Assembly (NCBI GenBank): GCA_030614785.1
Contig: JAUWTJ010000026.1
Coordinates: 1 to 47,630 of the forward strand
Length of the DNA: 47,630 nt
Direction of reading: 5' to 3'
Source of the DNA: Alphaproteobacteria bacterium
Lineage (GTDB): Bacteria > Pseudomonadota > Alphaproteobacteria > M2410
In this document: one piece after another, positions 1 through 8,094 of the stretch
How the letters are laid out: every line of letters starts with the position of its first letter
How positions within the stretch are numbered: position 1 is the stretch's first letter
The notes under the pieces: generated by a model
Seen by the model: only the letters and a program-made list of their open reading frames with translations
Database searches by the model: none
Told to the model about the DNA's origin: nothing
Made by a program: the position numbers and the translations under genes

Positions 1-1
1 A

Positions 2-157
2 GGGCAGCTCGTGGTTCGCGGCGTTTCTCTCGATAGCGCCCAGTTTGGCGATAGTCAGACAGACCAGTTCTCCATGCGCGTTCAGTTTGACCTCGGTGAA
101 ACGACTTTTGTTGAAGAGGTGCAAACGGGGTTTGCGCCTCTTGCCCACGCGATCTAG
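2..157 (+). CDS. C-terminal end of an unknown protein (5' truncated)
   Basis: The frame is open from the window edge to a TAG stop at 155-157 and gives about 51 residues ending in FAPLAHAI. The piece alternates hydrophobic and polar residues (QLVVRGVSL, MRVQFDLGE), as in beta strands, but I recognise no family. It is read as a real gene end because it enters the window in an uninterrupted frame and is followed by a non-coding gap. A competing 67-codon frame over the same bases (45-248) has a composition unlike a protein. Function cannot be assigned from this fragment. Confidence 0.5.
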   Translation, partial: GQLVVRGVSLDSAQFGDSQTDQFSMRVQFDLGETTFVEEVQTGFAPLAHAI

Positions 158-411
158 TTATTTTCCGAGCAGCGTATATTGCTCAACGATGGCAAGAGCG
201 TCGTATTTATCTGAACTGAAATTTCAGACTGTGACATTCGTCGCATGAGGTGGATTGATGGCTAGTCTGCTGAAGTCATCGTCACGCTTGTATGGAATTT
301 GCGACGCTCTCTGTCAGGTTGATCAATAGTGTGTAAAACACCCTTATTGGCCCCTGACCTTTCCTGTGCCAGCACTTCTTAGCAAAGCTTTTACAATGCT
401 TGTTGATACTG
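158..411 (+). other. Intergenic region upstream of a histidine kinase
   Basis: About 250 bases without a convincing gene. It holds a 12-bp perfect palindrome, CTGAAATTTCAG, at 216-227 and a short GAGCA/TGCTC inverted repeat near 170-187, but no clear terminator with a T tract. A promoter for the downstream kinase should lie here; I cannot place -35 and -10 boxes with confidence. Confidence 0.3.
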
Positions 412-2100
412 ATGGCCATACGTTTGGTAACATCGGGTATTGACATTTTGAAAGAACAAGCAAGCCGGAACAGATCTTGGCTGGAGGGTGCCGATATTGA
501 TGGGCATCATCTGCGAGAGGTTTTTGATCACTTTACGGATGTTTTCTATGTGACCAATAGCGTCGGAGAGATTGTCTTCATATCGAAAGCCGCCTACGAT
601 CATCTGGGGTACCAACCCGAAGAAATGATTGGTCAGCCAATCTCGAGTTTTTATGTTGACGCCAGTAACCGCGACGAAGTTGTCGGCTTGCTTGTCGCCA
701 ATCCGGGTGAAGTCGTCAATGTCGAAAGTCAGATGCGATGCAAGGATGGTAGCGCCGTCTGGGCCTCAACGGATGCCCGGCTCATTCTTGGCGACGATGG
801 AAAACCGGAGAGTATTGAAGGTGTCGCGCGTAATATTACCGAGATCAAGGAAGCGGCCCGTATCCTGGAGGCCAATCAAGTGGAGCTTGCCAGAGCTCGT
901 GACCAGGCCATAAAAATGGAAGAGGCGGCTCGAAAGGCCAATGAGGCAAAGACCCGGTTTTTGACAAATGTTAGTCACGAGATGCGAACGCCGTTGACCG
1001 GTATTCTGGGCGCGCTTGATCTGATTGACGATCCGAACCTTTCCGACCGGTCTGATGTGTTGATTGAAACCGCCAGATCTTCGGGCAAAGCACTGCTTGA
1101 TCTGATCAATGAGCTGCTGGATGTTGCACGTCTTGAATCCGGAGAAGTGGTGATCCAGGCATCCGAGTTTCCCCTCGGGGAATTGCTGCTCGAACTGGGG
1201 GCCTCTTTCAGAGTTCTCGCCGCACAGAAGGGTCTTGCGTTCCTTCTTGAGGTTGCGGATGATTTTCCGGCAAGTATCGTGGCGGATCGACGAAGAATTG
1301 TTCAGGTCCTGAACAATTTTCTTGGCAATGCGATCAAGTTCACACAAGCCGGACAGGTTAACTTGCGAGCGTCCATGCGCGATATTGGTGGTGGGCAGGC
1401 TCATGTTCGCATTGAGGTGGAGGATACCGGCGTGGGTATCGCGCCACATCAGATTGAAAAAATCTTTGAGCGGTTTGAGCGTGTTGAGGAAGACAAAACC
1501 CGGCAAATCGGAGCGGGGCTCGGGCTTGCGATATCTCGCGAGTATATTGAGCTTATGGGCGGGAGCGTTGATGTTTCGAGCGAACATGGCAGAGGGAGTG
1601 TGTTCTCCCTGGAGTTCGCGGCCCCATCGGTCGCCCCGGCGGAGGGTTCTTGTGAGGACCAGAATGGCGCCCAACATACGCTGTCCCCGGATTTGAAAAT
1701 TCTTGTTGCTGATGACAAGGCGACCAACCGGATGCTGGTTGGCTTTATGCTGGAGCGCTTCGGCATCAAGGGGGATTTTGTTGAGAGTGGCGAAGAGGTT
1801 CTGGAGCGGCTTGAAAAAGCCGAGTGCGACTATGACGTCATCCTGATGGATATTCAAATGACTGGCATAAACGGGATCGAAGCTACAAGACAAATTCGCG
1901 ACCTGGGCGGTCGCCACAAGAATGTTCCTATCTTGGCTTTCACAGCGGATATTTTTCCAGAACAAATGTTGGCTTATTGGGAAGTGGGCATGAATGGCTA
2001 TATTGCAAAACCAATTGAACTGGACAGACTGGTCAAGGAAATCAATTCTGTGTTGCGAAGCCGGTCGCCCTTGACCGTGGATCGTAAAGCCAGCGCGTAG
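412..2100 (+). CDS. Soluble PAS-containing hybrid sensor histidine kinase
   Basis: Predicted cytosolic two-component sensor of about 562 residues that autophosphorylates on His and relays to its own receiver domain. Domains in order: PAS (about 35-145), HisKA with H-box SHEMRTPL (His near 189), HATPase_c with N-box NFLGNAIKF, G1 box DTGVGIA and G2 box GAGLGLAIS, then a C-terminal REC domain (about 428-550) with the acidic DD pair, phospho-acceptor Asp in LMDIQM (near 480), Thr in AFTAD and Lys in AKPI. There is no transmembrane segment, so the signal is probably intracellular, sensed by the PAS domain. Start: ATG at 412 is preferred; TTG at 400 is in frame, and neither has a strong Shine-Dalgarno sequence. 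No partner regulator lies next to it, and the substrate of the phosphorelay is unknown. Confidence 0.9.
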   Translation: MAIRLVTSGIDILKEQASRNRSWLEGADIDGHHLREVFDHFTDVFYVTNSVGEIVFISKAAYDHLGYQPEEMIGQPISSFYVDASNRDEVVGLLVANPGEVVNVESQMRCKDGSAVWASTDARLILGDDGKPESIEGVARNITEIKEAARILEANQVELARARDQAIKMEEAARKANEAKTRFLTNVSHEMRTPLTGILGALDLIDDPNLSDRSDVLIETARSSGKALLDLINELLDVARLESGEVVIQASEFPLGELLLELGASFRVLAAQKGLAFLLEVADDFPASIVADRRRIVQVLNNFLGNAIKFTQAGQVNLRASMRDIGGGQAHVRIEVEDTGVGIAPHQIEKIFERFERVEEDKTRQIGAGLGLAISREYIELMGGSVDVSSEHGRGSVFSLEFAAPSVAPAEGSCEDQNGAQHTLSPDLKILVADDKATNRMLVGFMLERFGIKGDFVESGEEVLERLEKAECDYDVILMDIQMTGINGIEATRQIRDLGGRHKNVPILAFTADIFPEQMLAYWEVGMNGYIAKPIELDRLVKEINSVLRSRSPLTVDRKASA

Positions 2101-2219
2101 CCGGTTCAATAACCATGCCGGAGCTGGCCAGCCCTTGCGACCGGGAGAGCTCCATAGTTTTCCTGTCAGGGTGGTTGGACGAAACTCAACAAAGCGCTGG
2201 ACTTTTGGGGGAATTTCCG

Positions 2220-2240
2220 TTTGTTCATGAAAAGAACAAA
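2220..2240. promoter_or_regulatory. Inverted repeat upstream of the acyl-CoA ligase
   Basis: Perfect 7-bp arms TTTGTTC and GAACAAA around a 7-base AT-rich centre, ending 20 bases before the ligase ATG and just upstream of its Shine-Dalgarno (GGGAG). Size and position fit an operator for a dimeric repressor, but no regulator gene is adjacent. A chance palindrome is possible. Confidence 0.3.
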
Positions 2241-2260
2241 TCCAACAGGGAGATCGCCTG

Positions 2261-3886
2261 ATGAAAGGCCTGATGCAGCCAAACCCGATGAACCTGGTTC
2301 ATGTTCTGGAGCATGCCGCGCGGTTTCACGGGCGCCGGGAAATTGTTTCCAGCACTGTGGAAGGCGGCATCCATCGCTACACCTACTGCGACGCTCTGGC
2401 GCGAACAAAGAAGTTTGCCAATGCGCTTCGGAAGCTGGGCGTTGATGTTGGTGACCGGGTCGGGACGCTGGCGTGGAACGGTTATCGTCACTTTGAAGCC
2501 TGGTATGCAATTTCGGGACAAGGTGCGATTACACACACGGTGAACCCGCGACTGTTTCCTGATCAGGTCGCATATATCATCAATCATGCGGCGGACAAGT
2601 TTCTCGTGTTGGACACAACCTTTGTCTCCCTCGTTGAGGGTATTCAGGATCAGCTGCGGTCGGTTGAGGGTTTTATCATCCTGGCCGACCGTGAACACAT
2701 GCCGCAGACCAGTCTTAAAAACGTTCATTGTTATGAGGATCTCATTGCCGGCGAGCCGGAAGAGTTCGCCTGGCCGGAGCTTGACGAGGAAACCGCCAGT
2801 TCGCTTTGCTATACATCGGGGACGACAGGCAATCCCAAGGGCGTCATGTATTCGCACCGATCCAATATTCTGATGGCCCTTGCGGTCAACGGGGCGGAGG
2901 GCTTTGGACTGACGACCATGGACTCGGTGCTTATGGTGGTGCCGCAGTTTCATGCCAATTCCTGGGGTCTGGTCTACAGCGCACCGATGTCCGGAGCGAA
3001 GCTGGTTCTGCCGGGGCCAAATCTCGACGGCAAATCAACCTATGATCTCATTACCAATGAACAGGTGACTTTCTCGGCAGCGGTGCCGACGGTGTGGAAT
3101 ATTTTCATCGCCTATCTGGAAGAGATCGGCGGCAAACTTCCCACGCTTCGCGAGGTTGTTATCGGTGGCTCCGCCGTGCCTCGCTCGATGATCAAGATCT
3201 TCGATGAAAAATATGATGTGAAGGTTCTACAGGCCTGGGGGATGACCGAAACCAACCCGCTTGGCACGCTTAATCGCACGGTTCCCGAGGTTATGGCGCT
3301 CGATCATGAGGCGCAGCTTGACTACGCCACCAAACAGGGCCGGCCACTTTTCGGTGTGGATATCCGGATTACCAATGAAGCGGGCACTTCCCTGCCACAT
3401 GACGGCAAGACACCGGGGCGGCTTATGGTGCGTGGTCCCTGGGTGATCCAGTCCTACTACGGGCTTGAGGAAAGCGTTCTTGATGCGGATGGCTGGTTTG
3501 ATACCAGTGATATTGCCACCATCGACGAGCTTGGCTTTATGCAGATCACCGACCGGGCCAAGGATGTTATTAAATCAGGCGGCGAATGGATCTCCTCGGT
3601 TGATCTTGAGAATACTGCCATGGGCCATGAAAGCGTTGCCATGGCGGCGGTGATCGGGATGGCGCATCCCAAGTGGGACGAGCGACCGCTGCTCATCTTG
3701 CAACTGCGCGAGGGCGCGTCAGTGTCAAAGGATGAGATGCTGGACTATCTGGGTAGCCGCGTTGCCAAGTGGTGGCTGCCGGATGATGTGGTCGAGATCG
3801 ACGTGATCCCGCTTGGCGGCACCGGCAAGATCAACAAGCTGTCGCTGCGCGAGACCTTCAAGGATCACGTGCTGCCGACTATTTAG
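2261..3886 (+). CDS. Long-chain/medium-chain acyl-CoA synthetase (FadD-like AMP-forming ligase)
   Basis: ANL-superfamily enzyme, 541 residues, the usual length for bacterial FadD-type ligases. It activates a carboxylic acid with ATP to an acyl-adenylate and then to the CoA thioester. Visible motifs: the AMP-binding P-loop [16 protein letters not shown] (about 184-199), A5 motif [12 protein letters not shown], the DGWFDTSD hinge-proximal motif, the region [17 protein letters not shown] and the C-terminal GGTGKINK carrying the adenylation Lys. No signal peptide, so cytosolic. ATG 2261 is preceded by GGGAG at suitable spacing. The substrate (fatty, terpenoid or sterol acid) cannot be read from sequence, although the window is rich in genes for branched-chain CoA catabolism. 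A small membrane protein follows 12 bp downstream. Confidence 0.92.
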   Translation: MKGLMQPNPMNLVHVLEHAARFHGRREIVSSTVEGGIHRYTYCDALARTKKFANALRKLGVDVGDRVGTLAWNGYRHFEAWYAISGQGAITHTVNPRLFPDQVAYIINHAADKFLVLDTTFVSLVEGIQDQLRSVEGFIILADREHMPQTSLKNVHCYEDLIAGEPEEFAWPELDEETASSLCYTSGTTGNPKGVMYSHRSNILMALAVNGAEGFGLTTMDSVLMVVPQFHANSWGLVYSAPMSGAKLVLPGPNLDGKSTYDLITNEQVTFSAAVPTVWNIFIAYLEEIGGKLPTLREVVIGGSAVPRSMIKIFDEKYDVKVLQAWGMTETNPLGTLNRTVPEVMALDHEAQLDYATKQGRPLFGVDIRITNEAGTSLPHDGKTPGRLMVRGPWVIQSYYGLEESVLDADGWFDTSDIATIDELGFMQITDRAKDVIKSGGEWISSVDLENTAMGHESVAMAAVIGMAHPKWDERPLLILQLREGASVSKDEMLDYLGSRVAKWWLPDDVVEIDVIPLGGTGKINKLSLRETFKDHVLPTI

Positions 3887-3898
3887 TGAGGATCAGGT

Positions 3899-4228
3899 GT
3901 GAACCAGGAAGAAATGCAAGATCGTCTACGATGGGTCGGAGAGGGTGTCGCTCTTCCATTTGCCATCTCGTGCGGGTTTTTTGTTATAGGGATTGTTGGA
4001 TCGTTGTTTTTGGGTGGATCGAAGCCACTGTCGGAGCACATAACCATCGGTTGGTTGTCTGTGAAATACCTTTCTGCGGCGGGTGTTGTTGGTGGCTTCA
4101 GTGTTTCTCTTTTTGCGTTTGGACTTACGATGGAGGTGTTTACCCCAAAAGGGGGGCACCGTCTGCTAGGATGCGTTATCTACCTTGTGGCACTTGGTGT
4201 TGTGCTTCTGAACACTCCGTGGGAATGA
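3899..4228 (+). CDS. Small integral membrane protein, unknown function
   Basis: Predicted 109-residue protein with a short charged N-terminus (MNQEEMQDRLRWVGEG) and three hydrophobic stretches at roughly 18-38, 52-77 and 88-105, consistent with a three-helix inner-membrane protein. The GTG start lies 12 bp after the ligase stop and has GAGGA upstream, so it is probably co-transcribed and perhaps translationally coupled. I recognise no family. A competing frame one base away (3886-4254) has Cys/Arg-rich noise composition. It could be a membrane accessory to fatty-acid activation, but only the gene order suggests this. Confidence 0.6.
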   Translation: MNQEEMQDRLRWVGEGVALPFAISCGFFVIGIVGSLFLGGSKPLSEHITIGWLSVKYLSAAGVVGGFSVSLFAFGLTMEVFTPKGGHRLLGCVIYLVALGVVLLNTPWE

Positions 4229-4256
4229 TGAGACTGCCTTTCAGACTGGAGTGATC

Positions 4257-5075
4257 CTACTCTTTCATCCTGCTTTCCATGAAGGCCTTGATGGCTCGTC
4301 TGTGGTCTTCGGTCCCAGCGGTTCGCATCATGTTTTCGGCCTCCCGGTCGAGGCTTTCAAGCAGGCTGTGGTCGGCTGCAAAGTCGAGATTGTCCTTCAT
4401 GGCGACGAAGGCGGCAGTCGGACCATTTGCCAGTTTTTTTGCATAGGCGAAGGCAGTATCCTGCAACTCTTCATTCGGCACCACCTGATTAAAAAGGCCA
4501 AGAGCAAGGGCTTCGTCTGACTGAATGCGCCGGGCTGAAAACATGAGATCGCGGGCACGGCCTGTTCCGACGAGGCGGGTGAGCGCCCAGCTCATGCCGT
4601 AGTCGCCGGAAAGCCCGATATTGGCGTATGCGGTCGTCAGGAAAGCACGTGTCGCCGCGATACGGATATCGCAGGCGAGCGCGATGGACATGCCCGCACC
4701 GGCAGCAGCGCCGGGCAGGGCGGCGATCACCGGTTTGGGGCATGCCGCGATGCGGCCGGTCAGGGTGCGCTGCTTTTCTTTCAGGCCATCGATGCGTTCT
4801 TCCATGGTTATCGGGTTTGACGGACCGGAACCAGAACTCATGTCCTTGACGTTGCCGCCGGAACAAAAGGCATCGCCCGCGCCTGTTATGAGAAGAGCGC
4901 CGACGCCTTCATCCTCGCTCATTTCGAGAACCATGCGGCGCAGCGCCGGCGTCAGCTCATCAGAAAGAGAGTTCTTCGCCCCGGGTCTGTTGAGCGTGAT
5001 AGTGGCGACGCGGTCCTCGACCTCGCAGAGGAGTTCACCTGTTCCCGTGTCGATGGATCGCGCCGCCATAATCAT
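4257..5075 (-). CDS. Enoyl-CoA hydratase/isomerase family protein (crotonase fold)
   Basis: Crotonase-superfamily protein of 272 residues. The oxyanion-hole segments are clear: AFCSGGNVKDM (about 66-76) and PGAAAGAGMSIALACDI. At the positions of the two catalytic Glu of mitochondrial enoyl-CoA hydratase I read Ser (GAGMS) and Asn (YANIGL), with an Asp in SGDYG; this pattern is commoner in isomerase or PaaG-like members than in true hydratases. It is the last gene of a five-gene minus-strand operon, and its ATG directly abuts the stop codon of the VOC gene upstream. It probably acts on an unsaturated CoA ester from the same pathway. Exact reaction unknown. Confidence 0.88.
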   Translation of the reverse strand: MIMAARSIDTGTGELLCEVEDRVATITLNRPGAKNSLSDELTPALRRMVLEMSEDEGVGALLITGAGDAFCSGGNVKDMSSGSGPSNPITMEERIDGLKEKQRTLTGRIAACPKPVIAALPGAAAGAGMSIALACDIRIAATRAFLTTAYANIGLSGDYGMSWALTRLVGTGRARDLMFSARRIQSDEALALGLFNQVVPNEELQDTAFAYAKKLANGPTAAFVAMKDNLDFAADHSLLESLDREAENMMRTAGTEDHRRAIKAFMESRMKE

Positions 5076-5444
5076 TTAACCTTGAGCGAAGAAAGCCAGT
5101 TTGTGACCTTCCGGGTCGCGGACATAGGCGAAGTTCATGCCGGGCATGCGGGGGCCGGGTTCGCCTTCGTCGGAGGCGCCGAGTTCGAGTGCCCTGGCGT
5201 GAAGCTTTGTAATTGTCTCGAGATTGTCAACGCCAATTGCAATCATGCAGCCGTTGCCGCAGGTGGCAGGTTCCTCATTAAATGGCTTGATGACCCCGAA
5301 CATTCCCTTGCCGGATGCATCGGTCCACAGGGTAATGCGGTCGTTGGGGGACATTTTATTGACACCGAGATCGCTGAAGAGCGCGTCATAGAAGGCGACG
5401 GCTTTTTCAGGATTATTGGTGCCGATGGTGGTGTATGCGATCAT
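5076..5444 (-). CDS. VOC (glyoxalase/dioxygenase-fold) family protein
   Basis: Single-domain vicinal-oxygen-chelate protein of 122 residues. It has the typical start MIAYTTIGTNNPEKAVAFYDALF, a middle strand with MIAIGVDNLETI, and the ending MNFAYVRDPEGHKLAFFAQG, where YVRDPEGHKL is the usual C-terminal VOC motif. Members bind a metal or small ligand and include glyoxalase I, extradiol dioxygenases and epimerases; this one cannot be assigned to any of these by eye. It sits 52 bp downstream of the isomerase-like gene and its stop abuts the crotonase start, so it belongs to the same transcript. Confidence 0.85.
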   Translation of the reverse strand: MIAYTTIGTNNPEKAVAFYDALFSDLGVNKMSPNDRITLWTDASGKGMFGVIKPFNEEPATCGNGCMIAIGVDNLETITKLHARALELGASDEGEPGPRMPGMNFAYVRDPEGHKLAFFAQG

Positions 5445-5496
5445 GGTGTTTCTTCCTGTCGTTGGTGTCTGGTTAGTGTGGATGGACTATAGTCGG

Positions 5497-6126
5497 CTAT
5501 TTCAGTTCGGGAATTATTTCTTCAAAGTCACGCAACTTGTCTTTGCCGAAGAACATTTCATCCCTCGCCCCGCCTTTGGCAAAGAAAGTCGGTGAGCCGA
5601 AATTGCCGCGTTTGACAGAGACTTCGGTGTTCTCGATTAGCTTCATCTTGACTTCGGGCTCCTGCGACCGGGCCATGAGCTTCTCGCCGTCAAGTCCGGC
5701 TGCGGTCAAAACCTCCAGAATGATCTCCGGGTCATCCATTTTTTTTCGGTCGACCCACATGGCGCGGTAAACCGTATCGACATATTTCTCGAAGACACCT
5801 TCAAGTCGGGCGGCGATGGCGCCGCGCATGATGTGCAGGGTGTTGACCGGGAAGTGGGGATTGAAAGTGTATTCGGTAATGCTGTGCTTCTTGAGGAAAC
5901 GTTCGGTTTCCTTCTGTTGATATTGCGGCTTGTTTTCGATGCCGGCGAGGGAGATGGCGGGCGAGACATTGCCCGTTGCCTTGAAGACGCCGCCGAGGAG
6001 TACGGGCACGTAGTCGATTTTGACGCCAGTGCGCTCTTCGATCCCCGGGATCACAAGGTGGCTGAGATAGGCATTGGGGCTGCCAAAGTCGAAATGAAAT
6101 TCAGCAGTAATGTTTTGGGTTGTCAT
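5497..6126 (-). CDS. 2-hydroxychromene-2-carboxylate isomerase / DsbA-like (kappa-GST) family protein
   Basis: 209-residue thioredoxin-fold protein of the HCCA isomerase / kappa-class GST family. The N-terminal strand and active-site loop read FHFDFGSPNAYLSHLVIPG, with the catalytic-type Ser rather than a CxxC pair, so it is not a disulfide oxidoreductase. The C-terminus has GNFGSPTFFAKGG, the usual cis-Pro segment. HCCA isomerases are glutathione-dependent enzymes of naphthalene-type aromatic breakdown, but many family members have other unknown roles. The frame is open further upstream, but ATG 6126 with the preceding GAGAAATGG and one base after the SDR stop is the natural start. Third gene of the operon. 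Confidence 0.85.
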   Translation of the reverse strand: MTTQNITAEFHFDFGSPNAYLSHLVIPGIEERTGVKIDYVPVLLGGVFKATGNVSPAISLAGIENKPQYQQKETERFLKKHSITEYTFNPHFPVNTLHIMRGAIAARLEGVFEKYVDTVYRAMWVDRKKMDDPEIILEVLTAAGLDGEKLMARSQEPEVKMKLIENTEVSVKRGNFGSPTFFAKGGARDEMFFGKDKLRDFEEIIPELK

Positions 6127-6127
6127 C

Positions 6128-6880
6128 TTACCATTTCTCCGCATAGGGACGGACGTCAAGCTCAAAGGTCCAGGCGTCCCGGGGTTGTGTGTGTAAGTAC
6201 CAGTAGGTGTCTGCGATGGAGTCAGGCTTCATCAGGCGGTCCGGCGGCATGTTATCGACAGCCTCATCGCCCAGGGCGGCGCGCATGCGGTCCTTGACCC
6301 AGGCGGTCTCGACCCCTGCGTCAATCACAAGATGGGCGACATGAATATTTTTCGGGCCAAGCTCGCGTGCCATGGCCTGAGCGTGGCCGCGAAGCCCGTG
6401 TTTGGCTGCGGCAAAGGCGGAATAACCGATGCCGCCTCTGAGGCTCGCCGTTGCGCCGGTGAAAAAAATACTTCCGGTCTCACGCGGCACCATGTGGCGT
6501 GCGGCTTCGCGGCCCGCCAGGAAACCGGCGTAACACGACAGCTCCCAGACTTTGCGGAAGACCCGCTCGGTGGTTTCAAGAATGGGGAAGTTGACGTTGC
6601 CGCCGACATTGAAAATGCAGACGTCGATGGGCGCTTCGGCCTCGGCCTCGGCGAAGAAGTCAATGATGGCCTCCTCGCTGCGGGCATCCAGCGTCTTGCC
6701 GCGGCACTGGCCGCCCGCCGCCTCAATCTCTTCAACCAGAGGGGCGAGCTTGTCACCGTTTCTGCGCCCGGCGTGGACTATGTAGCCCTCGGCAGCAAAG
6801 CGTCTGGCGATGGCGGATCCGATATAGTCGCCTGCGCCGATCACCAATGCTGTTTTGGGAGCAGTTTTGTTCTTGTTCAC
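6128..6880 (-). CDS. Short-chain dehydrogenase/reductase family protein with Phe at the catalytic Tyr position
   Basis: Classical-length SDR of 250 residues. The nucleotide-binding loop is VIGAGDYIGSAIA (about 13-25), an incomplete match to the usual glycine motif, and the NNAG-type segment reads NVGGN (91-95). Ser146 lies in TGATAS, and Lys160 is present in SAFAAAKHG, but the Tyr of YxxxK is Phe156, encoded by TTT at 6415-6413; a Tyr lies three residues earlier (Tyr153). SDR subgroups without the Tyr are known, so this may be a binding protein or a dehydrogenase with altered chemistry. The GTG start overlaps the upstream hydrolase stop (GTGA), indicating translational coupling. Confidence 0.88.
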   Translation of the reverse strand: MNKNKTAPKTALVIGAGDYIGSAIARRFAAEGYIVHAGRRNGDKLAPLVEEIEAAGGQCRGKTLDARSEEAIIDFFAEAEAEAPIDVCIFNVGGNVNFPILETTERVFRKVWELSCYAGFLAGREAARHMVPRETGSIFFTGATASLRGGIGYSAFAAAKHGLRGHAQAMARELGPKNIHVAHLVIDAGVETAWVKDRMRAALGDEAVDNMPPDRLMKPDSIADTYWYLHTQPRDAWTFELDVRPYAEKW

Positions 6881-7992
6881 TGGAAGTCTCCTTCACTCGG
6901 AGCACCGCCGAGGAACCAGTCCATGATCCGGGCGTTTTCCTCGCGCGGGTAGGTGTGCGACAGATCCTCAATGGGCCGATAGATAACATTTGCGCCTTTG
7001 GCTTTTAAAGCTGCCTGCGCCGCCTCGGCGATCTCGAGGGGGAACATCCAGTCGAGGGCGCCGTGGGTGACATAGACGGGAAGATCCTTGATCCGTTCGT
7101 CCTCGACGAATTCCAGTAGCATGGGATGGAAGCTCGCCGAAACGGGCGCCAGGTGTGTGAAGGGCGATGTGTCCAGCAGCCCACTGACATAGGAAAACGT
7201 GCCGCCGTCGCTCATGCCGGTCAGGAGCAGGCGGCTCTGATCCACGTTCCATTCTTCGGAAACAAACCCGAGGATGCGTTCGATGTTGGCCGTGTCCCTG
7301 TCCGGCCCGGCAAGCGACCAGGTCGTATCGATGGAGGACGGGCTGACAAGAATGGCGCCGCGGGCTCGGGCCTCTCTGATCCATGTCCACAGGAAGCTGC
7401 GTCCGTGACCGCTGCCGCCGTGCATCGCCATGATGACGGGATATGATATTTCCGCGTCATAGTGCTCGGGTACGTAAAGCGAGAAGCCACCGCGGTCTGA
7501 TTTTTCGTTGTTGGCGTGCATGACACCGACATTGTCGCGGGACGGATCTGCGCCGCCGAGCCTCGCCAGGAGCTCCGCGTCTTCGCGTGAGGCCTGATCG
7601 AGGAAGAACTGGCTGACCGGGCCAAACATGGCAGCAAGCGGATAAAGCGCTTCGGTGGCGCGGGCGTTTTCACCCAGTGCCCGATAGGCTTTCATGATGC
7701 CGTTGGGGTCGTCCTTTGCCTCTGCAAGTCCGTCAAATGCCCGGCAGGCCGCCTCGCATGACGTGTCGACGCGCGCCTTGAATTCAGTGAGGTGATCCGG
7801 CCAGTCGACGCTCTGGAACTGCTTTAACTGCTCTCGCAATGGCTCATCGACAGGCCCGATAGCCTCCAGAACCTGAGCAATTTGAGGAGGATGCAGATGA
7901 CGCCCAATAAAGCCCAGCGCGTCCATGGCGCGCAGGAGCGGCGGCATGATGTTGCTGATGGCGTCAAGCACCTCTGTGTCATCGTCTGTCAT
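6877..7992 (-). CDS. Alpha/beta-hydrolase (esterase/depolymerase-like)
   Basis: Predicted serine hydrolase of 371 residues. An N-terminal helical region of about 170 residues precedes an alpha/beta-hydrolase core with oxyanion motif MAMHGGSGHGR, nucleophile elbow GMSDGG (GxSxG), Asp in HGALDWMFP and His in LSHTYP. This arrangement resembles phospholipase/carboxylesterase and PHB-depolymerase-like proteins. No signal peptide, so cytosolic. The frame is open to 8310, but that extension overlaps the opposite gene; ATG 7992 begins the well-behaved MTDDDTEVLDA sequence. First gene of the five-gene operon, with about 100 bp to a divergent gene. It may release an acid or alcohol that the downstream enzymes process. 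Confidence 0.85.
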   Translation of the reverse strand: MTDDDTEVLDAISNIMPPLLRAMDALGFIGRHLHPPQIAQVLEAIGPVDEPLREQLKQFQSVDWPDHLTEFKARVDTSCEAACRAFDGLAEAKDDPNGIMKAYRALGENARATEALYPLAAMFGPVSQFFLDQASREDAELLARLGGADPSRDNVGVMHANNEKSDRGGFSLYVPEHYDAEISYPVIMAMHGGSGHGRSFLWTWIREARARGAILVSPSSIDTTWSLAGPDRDTANIERILGFVSEEWNVDQSRLLLTGMSDGGTFSYVSGLLDTSPFTHLAPVSASFHPMLLEFVEDERIKDLPVYVTHGALDWMFPLEIAEAAQAALKAKGANVIYRPIEDLSHTYPREENARIMDWFLGGAPSEGDFQ

Positions 7993-8094
7993 GGGTACAG
8001 CCTGGCACAGATATTTGCGTTCAACCAGAACCTTTACCTCACTCGGTTTGTGCGGCACACTCGGCGCAAAAGAACAAGGGAAGGAACCAAAGCC

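Noticed and set aside
766-2109. 447-codon minus-strand open frame
   Set aside because: Lies antisense to the histidine kinase with all its domain motifs; composition is His/Gln/Asn-rich noise.
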